NCBI GenBank assembly: GCA_021298085.1
Contig: JAJTDE010000009.1
Span: forward strand, 1-58,809
Reading direction: 5' to 3'
Length of the DNA: 58,809 nucleotides
Source: Rubrivivax sp.
GTDB lineage: Bacteria > Pseudomonadota > Gammaproteobacteria > Burkholderiales > Burkholderiaceae_C
A program made the translations under genes and the position numbers. The notes beneath the pieces are model-generated. The model searched no databases. It was not told the DNA's origin and worked only from the letters and a program-made list of their open reading frames with translations. Of the stretch, positions 25,828 to 37,600 are shown piece after piece. Every line of letters begins with the position of its first letter. Position 1 is the first letter of the stretch.

Positions 25828-26973
25828 ATGTCTCAGTCGCCGAAGTACCGTGTGGTGGTGGGTTTGAGTGGCGGTGTCGACTCCGCTGTCAGTGCCTGGC
25901 TGCTCAAGCAACAGGGTCATGAGGTGCTGGGCATCTTCATGAAGAATTGGGAAGACGACGACCACACTGGCTACTGCTCATCCAACGAAGACTTTGTCGA
26001 CGCCGCCGCCGTGGCCGATGTGATCGGCATCGAGATCGAGCACGTCAACTTTGCAACCGATTACAAAGACCGCGTCTTTGCCGAGTTCCTGCGCGAGTAC
26101 CAGGCCGGCCGCACCCCCAACCCGGACGTGCTGTGCAACGCCGAGATCAAGTTCAAGGCCTTCCTGGACCACGCGATGGCCCGCGGCGCCGAGCGCATCG
26201 CCACGGGCCATTACGCCCGGGTGCGGGCCGTGGCCGACGCCCAGGGCAGCCGTGTCCAGCTGCTGAAGGGGCTGGATCCGGCGAAGGACCAGAGCTACTT
26301 CCTGCACCGCCTGAACCAGTCCCAGCTGGCCAGGACCTTGTTCCCGGTGGGCGAGCTGCGCAAGACCGCTGTACGGCAACTGGCCGAGGAAGCCCGCCTG
26401 CCCAATGCCCGCAAGCGCGATTCCACCGGCATCTGCTTCATTGGCGAGCGCCCATTTCGAGAGTTCTTGCAGCGCTACCTGCGCAACGAGCCCGGCCCGA
26501 TGCGCGACGACCGCGGCCGCCTTCTGGGGCAGCACCTGGGCCTGAGCTTCTACACACTGGGCCAGCGCCAGGGGCTGGGCATCGGCGGTACGTCCAGCGG
26601 CGGCGGCAGCCATGCGCCCTGGTATGTGGCCCGCAAGGAGCTCGACACCAACACCTTGCGCGTGGTGCAGGGGCAGGAGCACCCGTGGTTGTGGTCGCAC
26701 GGGCTGGTGGCCGACCAGCTCAGCTGGGTGGCGGGTGCCCCGCCGTCATCGGGCGAGGGGAGGCTGGCCGCCAAGACCCGCTACCGCCAGCCGGATGCGG
26801 CCTGTGCGTGGTCCGTGGACGACACGGGCGGCCACTTGAAGCTGGTGTTTGAGGCCGCGCAGTGGGCGGTCACGCCGGGCCAATCGGCCGTGCTCTATGC
26901 GGGTGAGGTTTGCCTGGGCGGCGGCCTGATCGCCGCCGACACCGGCTGCGTCACTGCGGCGGCTGCCAGCTGA
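25828..26973 (+). CDS. mnmA: tRNA-specific 2-thiouridylase MnmA
   Basis: Cytoplasmic enzyme that installs the 2-thio group on U34 of tRNA-Lys, Glu and Gln using sulfur relayed by the Tus system. The 381 residues show the PP-loop SGGVDS near the N-terminus, MKNWEDDD, the catalytic cysteine in NPDVLCN and the partner cysteine in [12 protein letters not shown], plus the C-terminal beta-barrel. Length is close to the 368 residues of E. coli. The ATG at 25828 is favoured over an upstream one by its position relative to the -10 hexamer. Its 3-prime end overlaps the convergent CAP-domain gene by 23 bases. Confidence 0.97.
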   Translation: MSQSPKYRVVVGLSGGVDSAVSAWLLKQQGHEVLGIFMKNWEDDDHTGYCSSNEDFVDAAAVADVIGIEIEHVNFATDYKDRVFAEFLREYQAGRTPNPDVLCNAEIKFKAFLDHAMARGAERIATGHYARVRAVADAQGSRVQLLKGLDPAKDQSYFLHRLNQSQLARTLFPVGELRKTAVRQLAEEARLPNARKRDSTGICFIGERPFREFLQRYLRNEPGPMRDDRGRLLGQHLGLSFYTLGQRQGLGIGGTSSGGGSHAPWYVARKELDTNTLRVVQGQEHPWLWSHGLVADQLSWVAGAPPSSGEGRLAAKTRYRQPDAACAWSVDDTGGHLKLVFEAAQWAVTPGQSAVLYAGEVCLGGGLIAADTGCVTAAAAS

Positions 26974-27496
26974 CGGTCTGCAGCAGGCCAGCGCTGCTGT
27001 TGGCGCCCTGCGGCCTGCCGACGATGATCGTCCAGTACGGGCCATTGGCGGCACGCACACACGACAGACCCACCTCGGTGAAGCGAGGGTCCATCAGGTT
27101 GGCGCAGTGCTTGGCACTCGAGCGCCAGGCGGAGATGACATGGTCCATCTGGAAAAAGCCCATGCCGACGTTCTCGCCGACCCGCTCGAAGGCGTAGGCC
27201 ACCTGCCGCACCCGTTCGCCGATGCCCTCACCCCGTCGGCCGACGTGCAGCAGTTCACCACGCTCCACCATCCAGAGTGTCTGGGACGCGGCTGCGCGCT
27301 CCAGCGCATCGTTCCAGCGCATGGGTTCGGCTGCGGCAGGGTAGCGCACGCCGTCGGAGCACACGCCCCCTTCGGCGCGCATGTGGTTGAGCTGTTCCAG
27401 CAGGCGACGCTTCCAGCTGGGGTCTTCGGTGCAGGCGGCCGCAGCGTGGCTGGCCAGGCTGCACCCCATCAGGGCGGTGATCAGGAGCATCTTCAT
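26951..27496 (-). CDS. Secreted CAP-domain (SCP/PR1-like) protein
   Basis: Predicted periplasmic or secreted protein of 181 residues. A signal peptide ([20 protein letters not shown]) precedes a CAP/YkwD-type domain: [27 protein letters not shown], the GENVGMGF motif, and [23 protein letters not shown]. The Arg-Gly-Glu-rich stretch ([15 protein letters not shown]) replaces the usual His-containing loop, and four cysteines may form two disulfides. CAP proteins of bacteria are mostly uncharacterised. The ATG at 27496 begins the signal peptide; in-frame sequence upstream is not signal-like. Confidence 0.8.
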   Translation of the reverse strand: MKMLLITALMGCSLASHAAAACTEDPSWKRRLLEQLNHMRAEGGVCSDGVRYPAAAEPMRWNDALERAAASQTLWMVERGELLHVGRRGEGIGERVRQVAYAFERVGENVGMGFFQMDHVISAWRSSAKHCANLMDPRFTEVGLSCVRAANGPYWTIIVGRPQGANSSAGLLQTVSWQPPQ

Positions 27497-27878
27497 GCTC
27501 CGAAGGATCGGCACTGAGACCACCGACTGGAGTGTCTTTGCAGGAGCCTGTGTGCAGCCTGTCACGGCCGACCGCACGGCGCGCGCCTGGCGGCTGGTCA
27601 GACCAGTCGCGGACGTGGCTTCGGGACAGCTCGACAACGGCATGCTCAACAAACCCCAAGAATGGCGGGAAGGACACGGGTGGTGGGCACTGGGCGCTGC
27701 GCCAGACACGACAAGGCGCAATTGCGCACGAGCCCGCGTCCAGCCGCAGCTCCAATGGGGCGGAAATCTAGCATGCCCCCTAGAAGCAGAGGTCAGCAAA
27801 TGAAACTGCTGGTCATATGGGCATCTGCCGAAGTCGCTGCACAGCGCGGTTGGCCCGAGCGGGCAACAATCGGCAGCC
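27497..27878. other. Intergenic region between divergent CAP and phosphatase genes
   Basis: These 382 bases contain start regions for both divergent genes. I see a -10-like TAGCAT at about 27770, a possible 38-codon ORF (27800-27916) with an AGAGG site, and AACAAT at 27865-27870 before the phosphatase. Otherwise no RNA gene, repeat or longer coding region is apparent. Confidence 0.5.
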
Positions 27879-27916
27879 ATGGTTTTAAAGCTTTCCGAAA
27901 TGCCATCCGGTGGTGA
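27800..27916 (+). CDS. Possible 38-residue small protein or leader peptide
   Basis: ATG at 27800 has AGAGG eight bases upstream and encodes MKLLVIWASAEVAAQRGW followed by a basic tail ending NAIRW. It overlaps the first 38 bases of the histidine phosphatase gene in another frame, so its translation could influence that gene. The sequence resembles no family I know, and codon evidence is weak because it is so short. It may be chance. Confidence 0.2.
   Translation: MKLLVIWASAEVAAQRGWPERATIGSHGFKAFRNAIRW
27865..27870 (+). promoter_or_regulatory. -10-like hexamer before the histidine phosphatase gene
   Basis: AACAAT ends eight bases before the ATG at 27879 with no Shine-Dalgarno sequence; another candidate leaderless start. 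Confidence 0.35.
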
Positions 27917-28607
27917 TGGGCCCACACCGCCTGATGCCACCGACTTTGTCTTCATCCGCCACGGAGAGACTCAGTGGAACCGTGAGCACCGCTTCCAGGG
28001 CCAATCCAACCCGCCGCTGAACGATACCGGCCTGTGGCAGGCCGGCCAGCTGGCCGCGCGGCTGGCCGCGGCCGCCCCTGGGCGCTTGCTCAGCAGTGAC
28101 CTGCGCCGGGCGGTGCAGACGGCCGAACCGCTGGGCCGCCACTGGTCGGTTGCCATCGAGGTGGTCCCTGGTCTGCGCGAACAGCATTTCGGTGACCTGG
28201 AGGGCTGGACGGTGCAGCAGGTGCAGCAGGACCGTCCCGATCTGTGGGTGAGATGGCTCACGCAGGACGCGGACTTCGCGCTACCCGGTGGCGCTGAGAG
28301 TCAGCGCCAGTTTTCCTCGCGGGTGCTGGCAGCGGTGGCGGAGCTGGCACAACGCCATGCCGGCACCCGGCTCACCGTGGTCACCCATGGCGGCGTCCTG
28401 GACATGCTCTGGCGCGCGGCCCACGGCCTCCCCGTGAGCGGGCTGCGCCAGTGCGAGATCCCGAATACCGGCCTGAACCACCTGCAATGGCGTGCGGGGC
28501 GGCTGAGTGTGCAGCGCTGGGCCGATGCCGCGCACCTGGGTGACCAGCCCTCACTGGTGCCCGGTGCCAAGAGTCCCGACACCCAGGCTTCAGGCGTGGA
28601 GACCTGA
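27879..28607 (+). CDS. Histidine phosphatase family protein (GpmB/PhoE/CobC-like)
   Basis: Cytoplasmic phosphatase of 242 residues. The phospho-acceptor motif is FIRHGETQWNREHRFQG, with the second catalytic histidine in VVTHGGVLDMLWR; Glu in LREQHFGDLEGW is the usual proton donor. The middle region NPPLNDTGLWQAGQLAARL matches the GpmB/CobC branch. Substrate is not determinable: phosphosugars, alpha-ribazole phosphate and others are possible. The ATG at 27879 is used; an ATG at 27900 lies closer to the fold. No operon partner downstream, as the next gene is convergent. Confidence 0.9.
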   Translation: MVLKLSEMPSGGDGPTPPDATDFVFIRHGETQWNREHRFQGQSNPPLNDTGLWQAGQLAARLAAAAPGRLLSSDLRRAVQTAEPLGRHWSVAIEVVPGLREQHFGDLEGWTVQQVQQDRPDLWVRWLTQDADFALPGGAESQRQFSSRVLAAVAELAQRHAGTRLTVVTHGGVLDMLWRAAHGLPVSGLRQCEIPNTGLNHLQWRAGRLSVQRWADAAHLGDQPSLVPGAKSPDTQASGVET

Positions 28608-28641
28608 GCAGGCCTGAGCTGGCGCGCGAGGGTGCCGCTGC

Positions 28642-29688
28642 TCAGGCTTGGCCGCCGGCGCGCGGAGTGTCTGCCGGCGATGCGGCGGCCACGATGGGCG
28701 CCGCCAGTTCCGGTGCGAGCAGGCTGCCGTCGCGCAGACCACGCACCGTGCCCAGCACCAGCGCACTTGCCACCAATGCCGTGGTGGCCAGCAGCGTGAT
28801 ACCCAGGAGCTGCATCAGGCCCTGGGCTGCGCCGGCCTCCGGCACCAGCCGCAGTGTCAGCGCGGCGAGTGCGGCCAGCGGGAAGCTCATCGCCCAGTGC
28901 GGCAGGCCAAACGGCATCGCCGCGATGCGGGGCAGCAGCAGCGCGCACCAGGCTGCGCTGAACAACGCCATGCCCCACAGCGGCCAGGCCACCAGCACCG
29001 GTGCCCCCAGCTGCAGCAGCGACAGGCCCACCACCGAGGGCGGCGCCACCACGATGAACGCCGCGGGCAGCAGCCGCTCAGGCCACAGGCCCTGCAGCGC
29101 GATGCGCACCACCAGCAGCACCATGATGACCGGCCAGAACAGCAGCCCGACGCCCAGCTGGGCCGCTGACCAGGGCCCCAGGCCCAGCGGCACACCGGCC
29201 AGCGGCGCCAGCACGTTGCCCACGATGGGGATGAACAGCGCCGGCGTGACACTGGCCCACACCAGACCACCTGCCTGGTTGCCCTTCCACCAGCGCGCCA
29301 GCACCCAGACGGTGCTGACCAGCTGCAACACCGACCCCGCCCACCACAGGCCCAGGATGGCCCCGTGCAGCGCGCCGTGGTGCAGGCCGTTGGCCACGGC
29401 CACGGTGGCCAGCAGCAGCAACCCGATGGGTGCTGCCGCGATGAAGGCGTGGCGCACCGGGTGGCGCGCATCCTCTGTCCAGGCGCCGGGGTGGCGCTGC
29501 AGGCGCAGCAGCGACGCGCCCAGCAGCACCAGCATCACCAGCGCCGCCAACCCACCCAATGCCAGTGACGCGGCAGCGGCCAGTTCGCCCATGAGGGGGC
29601 TGGCCCGGTGGAAGGCCAGCGCGATGCCACACAGCCCCATCACGGTGGCGTACCAACCGGGGTAGAGGAACTTCAAGGGTGTGGACAT
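28642..29688 (-). CDS. TDT-family (TehA/SLAC1-type) transporter
   Basis: Polytopic inner-membrane protein of 348 residues with about ten hydrophobic helices, starting LKFLYPGWYATVMGLCGIALAFHRA. This is the tellurite-resistance/dicarboxylate transporter family, which includes anion channels (TehA, SLAC1) and sulfite exporters (Ssu1). Family is clear from the helix pattern and the GWYATVMG start; the substrate is not. Upstream is a TTGACA -35 box and an inverted repeat resembling CsoR-family operators, hinting at regulation by metal or sulfur stress. No regulator gene adjoins. Confidence 0.8.
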   Translation of the reverse strand: MSTPLKFLYPGWYATVMGLCGIALAFHRASPLMGELAAAASLALGGLAALVMLVLLGASLLRLQRHPGAWTEDARHPVRHAFIAAAPIGLLLLATVAVANGLHHGALHGAILGLWWAGSVLQLVSTVWVLARWWKGNQAGGLVWASVTPALFIPIVGNVLAPLAGVPLGLGPWSAAQLGVGLLFWPVIMVLLVVRIALQGLWPERLLPAAFIVVAPPSVVGLSLLQLGAPVLVAWPLWGMALFSAAWCALLLPRIAAMPFGLPHWAMSFPLAALAALTLRLVPEAGAAQGLMQLLGITLLATTALVASALVLGTVRGLRDGSLLAPELAAPIVAAASPADTPRAGGQA

Positions 29689-29721
29689 GGGGTGGGGCTT
29701 TCAGCGTCAGCAGCCTTGAAT

Positions 29722-29759
29722 ATACCCCCTCCGGTATGTGTGGGCATGACCCATGTCAA
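29722..29759 (-). promoter_or_regulatory. Candidate promoter and operator of the TDT transporter gene
   Basis: On the minus strand TTGACA (29759-29754) is followed after 17 bases by TACCGG (29736-29731), a weak -10. The -10 is covered by the inverted repeat ATACC-N6-GGTAT (29722-29737), whose C-rich centre resembles CsoR/CstR-type operators. The gene starts about 35 bases downstream of the repeat. Confidence 0.4.
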
Positions 29760-29793
29760 GCGGGTCCTGGCTGTCGTGCGGCCTCGGCAGCGT

Positions 29794-31491
29794 TCAGTTC
29801 ACCAGGTCCAGCACCAGCACCGATTGCGGCGCCAGGCTCAACGGCAGGCTGCCGTCGGCCGCCACCACGGCGGGCACGGCCTGCGTCGGGGTGGCCTCGG
29901 CGTGCAGGACCCGCACCCGGGCGCCCGCTGGCAGGCCGCTCAGCCGGTGCGACCGCGCCGCTGGGCCATAGTGGATCAGCACCAGGGTGCGCTCGGCACC
30001 CAGCACGCGCTGAAAGCCCAGCAGCAGGTCGTCGGCAAAGGCGCCCTCAAAGCTGCCGCGGGCCAGCGAGGCCCGTTGCTGACGCAGGCCGATCAAGGCA
30101 CGGTAGAAGTTCAGCAGCGACGACGGGTCGGACTGCTGCGCGGCGACGTTGTGGGTGGCCACGTTGGGCGCCGTCGGGCGGAACGGAGTGCCGCGGGTGA
30201 AGCCCGCCGTGGCCGGATCGGCCGTCCAGCTCATCGGGCTGCGCAGAGGCAGGTCGCCGCTCAGGCCGGGCACGCCCGCCTGGCCAATCTCTTCACCGTA
30301 GTAGATGTAGGGTGTGCCGGGCTGCAGCAGGTAGCCGGCCGCGGCCAGCCGGTAGGCCTTGCTGTCGCCGCCGACCTGGTCCCACAGCCGCTGGCCGGCA
30401 AAGATGTCGTGGTTGCTGACAAAGGTGGCCATGCGCCAGCTCTGGGCCTGGAAGTAGCGCGCCAGGCGCTGGACGGAATCGGCCTTGCCCCGGGTGGCCT
30501 CGACAAAGTGGTGCACATAACCAAAGGCAAAGGCACCGCCGCACACCTGCTCGTCGCCCCATTCTTCGGGCTTGCTGGTGGCCTCGCAGACCACGTAGCG
30601 GTTCGGGTAGCGATGGATGAGTTGGGTGATCTCATGAGTCAGCGTGCGGCTTTCGGGCTGGTCGCTCCAGCGCTCGGCGCTGTGTTCGATCAGGTGGGGC
30701 GTCGCGTCCAGCCTGAAGCCGTCCAGGCCGCGGTTGAGCCAGAAGCGCAGCGAATCGAAGTGGTACTGGCGGACTTCCGGGTGGCGGAAGTTGAAGTCCG
30801 GCATGTGCGGGCCAAAGGTGCCGAAGTAGAAGCCGCGGGCGTCAGCCGGGGGGTCGGGCAGTTCGCGGGCCGGGCCCTTGAAGTTCCACAGCGCGCTGCC
30901 GGTGTGGTACCAAGGGTGCTTGTCCCAGATGAACCAGCCAGGCGGGCGGGTGTCCGACCAGATGAACCAGTCGCGGAAGGGCGCCTGCGGGCCGCTGCGC
31001 GCCAGCCGGAAGGCGGGGTGCTCGGCCGACGCGTGGTTGATCACGTAGTCCATGATCACGCCGATGCCCCGCGCGTGGGCCTGTTTCAGCAGCTCGTCAA
31101 AGTCGGCCAGCGTGCCGTATTCCGGGGCGATGGCGCGGAAATCGGTGGTGGCGTAGCCGTGGTCACCGTCGGCATTGGCGGTGATGGGCATCAGCCAGAT
31201 GCCCTGGATGCCCAGCGACTTCAGGTAGTCCAGCCGCGAGATCAGGCCGCGAAGGTCACCGATGCCGTCGCCGTCACTGTCCTGGTAGGCGCGGACAAAG
31301 ATCTCCATGAACACGCCGCGTTCCCAGTGGGCCGGCAGGTGCGGCCGCAGCTGCTGGGCGGTGGGCTCGGGAACCGGGCGGCGGTCAAAGGGCTCGGGGC
31401 CGGGTGAGAGGGAACAGGCGGCCAGGCCCAACAGGCTCAGCAAGCCCGCCAGGGTGGCTCGACGTGTGCGCAGAGACGGCAGGAAGTCCAT
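29794..31491 (-). CDS. GH13 alpha-amylase-family lipoprotein
   Basis: Exported glycoside hydrolase of 565 residues that should cleave alpha-1,4-glucans. The N-terminus has two adjacent arginines (TRRATLAG) and a lipobox ending at Cys26 (LGLAAC), so a Tat- or Sec-exported lipoprotein. The GH13 regions are in order: DYVINH (149-154), GFRLD with nucleophile Asp262, CEAT with acid/base Glu303, and SNHD with Asp362. The calcium-type loop DSDGDGIGDL (71-80) also occurs in oligo-1,6-glucosidases and trehalose synthases, so exact specificity is open. ATG 31491 lies just after a 15-base palindromic operator. Divergent from the pullulanase gene. Confidence 0.9.
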   Translation of the reverse strand: MDFLPSLRTRRATLAGLLSLLGLAACSLSPGPEPFDRRPVPEPTAQQLRPHLPAHWERGVFMEIFVRAYQDSDGDGIGDLRGLISRLDYLKSLGIQGIWLMPITANADGDHGYATTDFRAIAPEYGTLADFDELLKQAHARGIGVIMDYVINHASAEHPAFRLARSGPQAPFRDWFIWSDTRPPGWFIWDKHPWYHTGSALWNFKGPARELPDPPADARGFYFGTFGPHMPDFNFRHPEVRQYHFDSLRFWLNRGLDGFRLDATPHLIEHSAERWSDQPESRTLTHEITQLIHRYPNRYVVCEATSKPEEWGDEQVCGGAFAFGYVHHFVEATRGKADSVQRLARYFQAQSWRMATFVSNHDIFAGQRLWDQVGGDSKAYRLAAAGYLLQPGTPYIYYGEEIGQAGVPGLSGDLPLRSPMSWTADPATAGFTRGTPFRPTAPNVATHNVAAQQSDPSSLLNFYRALIGLRQQRASLARGSFEGAFADDLLLGFQRVLGAERTLVLIHYGPAARSHRLSGLPAGARVRVLHAEATPTQAVPAVVAADGSLPLSLAPQSVLVLDLVN

Positions 31492-31498
31492 GCCTGAA

Positions 31499-31513
31499 TG
31501 TAGTGGAACTACA
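31499..31513. promoter_or_regulatory. 15-bp palindromic operator before the amylase gene
   Basis: TGTAGT-GGA-ACTACA is a perfect 6-3-6 palindrome located seven bases upstream of the amylase ATG and starting at about +3 of its candidate promoter. Two further copies with one mismatch each lie before glgB and malK. Such placement fits repression by a dimeric sugar-responsive regulator; the regulator is not in the window. Confidence 0.6.
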
Positions 31514-31522
31514 CCCGATGCG

Positions 31523-31551
31523 AATGCAGGCAAGCCCCAGGTCGACGCCAA
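31523..31551 (-). promoter_or_regulatory. Candidate sigma-70 promoter of the amylase gene
   Basis: Minus strand: TTGGCG (31551-31546), 17-base spacer, TGCATT (31528-31523). Transcription would begin near 31516, directly beside the palindromic operator. Confidence 0.4.
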
Positions 31552-31571
31552 AACCCTGTTGAATCAGGGTT
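31552..31571. promoter_or_regulatory. Inverted repeat in the amylase/pullulanase divergent region
   Basis: AACCCTG-TTGAAT-CAGGGTT is a perfect seven-pair inverted repeat lying between the two divergent promoters, just upstream of both -35 boxes. The position suits an activator site; it is different in sequence from the TGTAG operator. Confidence 0.4.
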
Positions 31572-31578
31572 CTCCGAA

Positions 31579-31607
31579 TTGGCGCTGTAGTTTTCCTTCC
31601 CTACCAT
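31579..31607 (+). promoter_or_regulatory. Sigma-70 promoter of the first pullulanase gene
   Basis: TTGGCG (31579-31584), exactly 17 bases, TACCAT (31602-31607). The predicted start near 31614 leaves a leader of about 20 bases with a GGAGA ribosome-binding site. A TGTAG half-site (31586-31590) lies inside the spacer with CTACC at 31601-31605, possibly a degenerate operator. Confidence 0.5.
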
Positions 31608-31632
31608 CGCGCACCGTTTTGGAGAATCCTGG

Positions 31633-34566
<2,934 letters not shown>

Positions 34567-34637
34567 GGCCGCTCAGGCCAGACCCCGTTCACGACTCCAA
34601 AACACGACCCCAGAGCGAGACGCAGGAGACAACCACC

Positions 34638-37600
34638 ATGCGAGCCCTGACCCCCTGGCGCCGCTGGGCGCTGTGCGCCCTGATCAGCTTGACCTCGGCC
34701 CTGGCCGCCTGCGGCGGTGGTGGCGGTGGTGATGGCGGCACCACACCCACACCGCCACCACCGGTGGCGCCCGACCCCCGGTTGGAACTGGGCAACGGCA
34801 ACAGCCCGGCCACCCTGCTGAAGGGTGTCCCGGCCAACGCCGATGGTGGCGGCAGCACGGGCGGGGGTGGCGCCACCGACGGGCCGGCCACGTCACTGAC
34901 CATCCATTACCAGCGCAGCGCTGGTGATTACGACGGCTGGCAGGTCCACACCTGGGACGCCGCCAAGGACCCGGGCTGGAACAGCGGCCACAACCCGGTG
35001 CGCATCAGCAGCTTCGGCGCCGTCTACCAGGTGCCGCTGGACAAGACCACGGGCAACGTCGGCTACCTCTTCCACAAGGGTGACACCAAGGACCATGGCG
35101 GCGCCGACCAGCGCTGGGTGCTCAAACCCGGTGCCAACGAGATCTGGCGCATCCAGGGCGACAACGTCACCTACACGCAGAACCCCAGCGGCGCCTCCGC
35201 GCCCGACATCGTCACCCTGCGGGTGCACTACCAGCGCTACGGCAGCGACTACGCCAACTGGGGCCTGCACCTGTGGCCCGGCAGCGGCATCGACACCACG
35301 CGCCTGGCCGGCCTGACGCTGGACCAGTGGGCCAACCCCGTGCCATTCGACCGCATGCCCGGCTACCGGGCCGGCACCGGCGAGGTGGTGTTTGACATCC
35401 CGGTGCTCAACCCCCAGGGTGATGCCAACCGCAAGGCGGTGGAGTTCATCATCCATGGCAAGGCCCCCAACGAAAACGACAAGGACGGCCGCAACGACAA
35501 CATCCGTGTCGAGTTTGGCAACCTGAAGATCAGCAACCAGCTGGCTGAGGTGTGGATCGTGCAGCAGGACGCCACGGTCTATACCGCCGCCCCGGACCTG
35601 CGCCGCTCGGCCTTGAGCGAATCCCGCGGCATCTGGCTCAACCGCCAGCTGATCCAGTGGCCGCGTGTCAACACCAGCGGCACCGTCAAGCTCTACCACA
35701 GCGCCGAAGGGCAGATCCGGGCGCGCCTGGACGAGGTGGTCAGCGGGGCCGACGGGTCCATCACGCTGGACGCCTTCACGGGCAGTGTCCCGACCGCCGT
35801 GGCCCAACGCTTCAAATGGGTGTCACCGGGCGCCGTCTTTGCGGTGAAGGCCGCTGACCAGGCGCGAGTGGCCACGCTGCTGAAGCAGCAGCTGGTGCTG
35901 GTGCAGGAAGACGCCAGCGGCAAGGTCCAGAACGCCACCACCACCCAGCTGCCCGGTGCGCTGGATGACCTGTACGCCGCGGCCGCCAGCGTGAACGACC
36001 TGGGCGTCAGCGTGGGCGGCGGCAGCACCCGCTTCAAGCTGTGGGCACCCACCGCGCAGAAGGTGATGGTGTTCACCTACGACACCCCCACCGGCAACGC
36101 CAGCACCGTGGACGAGATGGTGGTGGACGCCGCCACCGGCGTCTGGAGCGCCAGCCGTGCGGGTGACCTGTCGGGCCGCTACTACCGCTTCGGGGTGGAG
36201 GTGTTTGTGCGCGGCGTGGGCCTGGTGCGCAACCTGGTGACCGACCCCTACGCCATCAGCCTGACCACCGATTCCGCCCGCAGCTACATCGCCGACCTGA
36301 ACGCCCCGGCGCTCAAGCCCGCCGGCTGGGACCTGAGCCAGCCACCCGCCAAGGTGACGGCGTCCCCCGACATGAGCATCTACGAGCTGCACGTGCGGGA
36401 CTTCTCCGCCAATGACAGCAGCGTCAGCGCCGCCAACCGCGGCAAGTACCTGGCCTTCACCGAAACCGGCTCCAACGGCATGAAGCACTTGAAGGCGCTC
36501 GCCGACGCCGGCCTGACCGACGTGCACCTGCTGCCGGTGTTCGACATCGCCAGCGTGCCGGAAGCCGGCTGTACCACACCCGCCATCAGCGGCGGCTCGC
36601 CCGATGGCGAGACCCAGCAGGCCGCCGTGGCGGGCAGCCGGGGCAGCGACTGCTTCAATTGGGGCTACGACCCCTGGCACTTCACGGCACCGGAAGGCAG
36701 CTACGCCAGCGACGCCGCCGACGGCGCCCGGCGCATCCTGGAGTTCCGCCAGATGGTCAAGGCGCTGCACGACGCCGGCCTGCGGGTGGGCATGGACGTG
36801 GTCTACAACCACACCACGGCCTCTGGCCAGAACGCCAAGTCGGTGCTCGACCGCATCGTGCCCGGTTACTACCACCGGCTGAACGCCGCCGGCGCGGTGG
36901 AAACCTCCACCTGCTGCGACAACACCGCCACCGAACACCTGATGATGGGCAAGCTGATGGTCGATTCGGCCGTCGTTTGGGCGCGCGACTACAAGATCGC
37001 GAGCTTCCGCTTCGACATCATGGGCCACCAGCCGCGCAGCGTGATGGAGACGCTGAAGGCCCAGGTGAAGGCCGCCGCCGGGCGCGACGTGCAGCTCATC
37101 GGCGAAGGCTGGAACTTCGGTGAGGTGGCCGACGGCGCCCGCTTTGTGCAGGCCAGCATGTTCAGCCTGAACGGCAGCGGCATCGGCAGTTTCAACCCCT
37201 TCATCCGGGACGCGGTGCGCGGTGGCAGCCCGTTTGACAGTGGCGACGCGATGGTGCGCAACCAGGGTTTTGTCAACGGCCTGTTCGTTGACCCCAACCC
37301 GCTGGCCAGCGGCCGCAGCCGCACCGACCTGATGTGGCAGGGCGACGTGATCAAGGCCGGCCTGGCTGGCAGCATCCGCGGCTATGAGCTGCGCACGCAC
37401 TGGGACGCCACGCAGCGCCTCGAGCAGCTCAACGGCGCCGGCTTCGTGACCGACCCGTCCGAGGTCGTCAACTACATCGAGAACCACGACAACCTGACGC
37501 TGTTCGACAGCAACACGCTGAAGCTGCCGGTGGGCACCAGCCGCGAAGACCGCGCCCGCGTGCAGCTGCTGGCCGTGGCCATCAATGCGCTGAGCCAGGG

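Noticed and set aside
28642-29688. Annotation of the TDT transporter as tellurite resistance (tehA)
   Set aside because: Family membership does not show tellurite resistance, and no tehB is adjacent.
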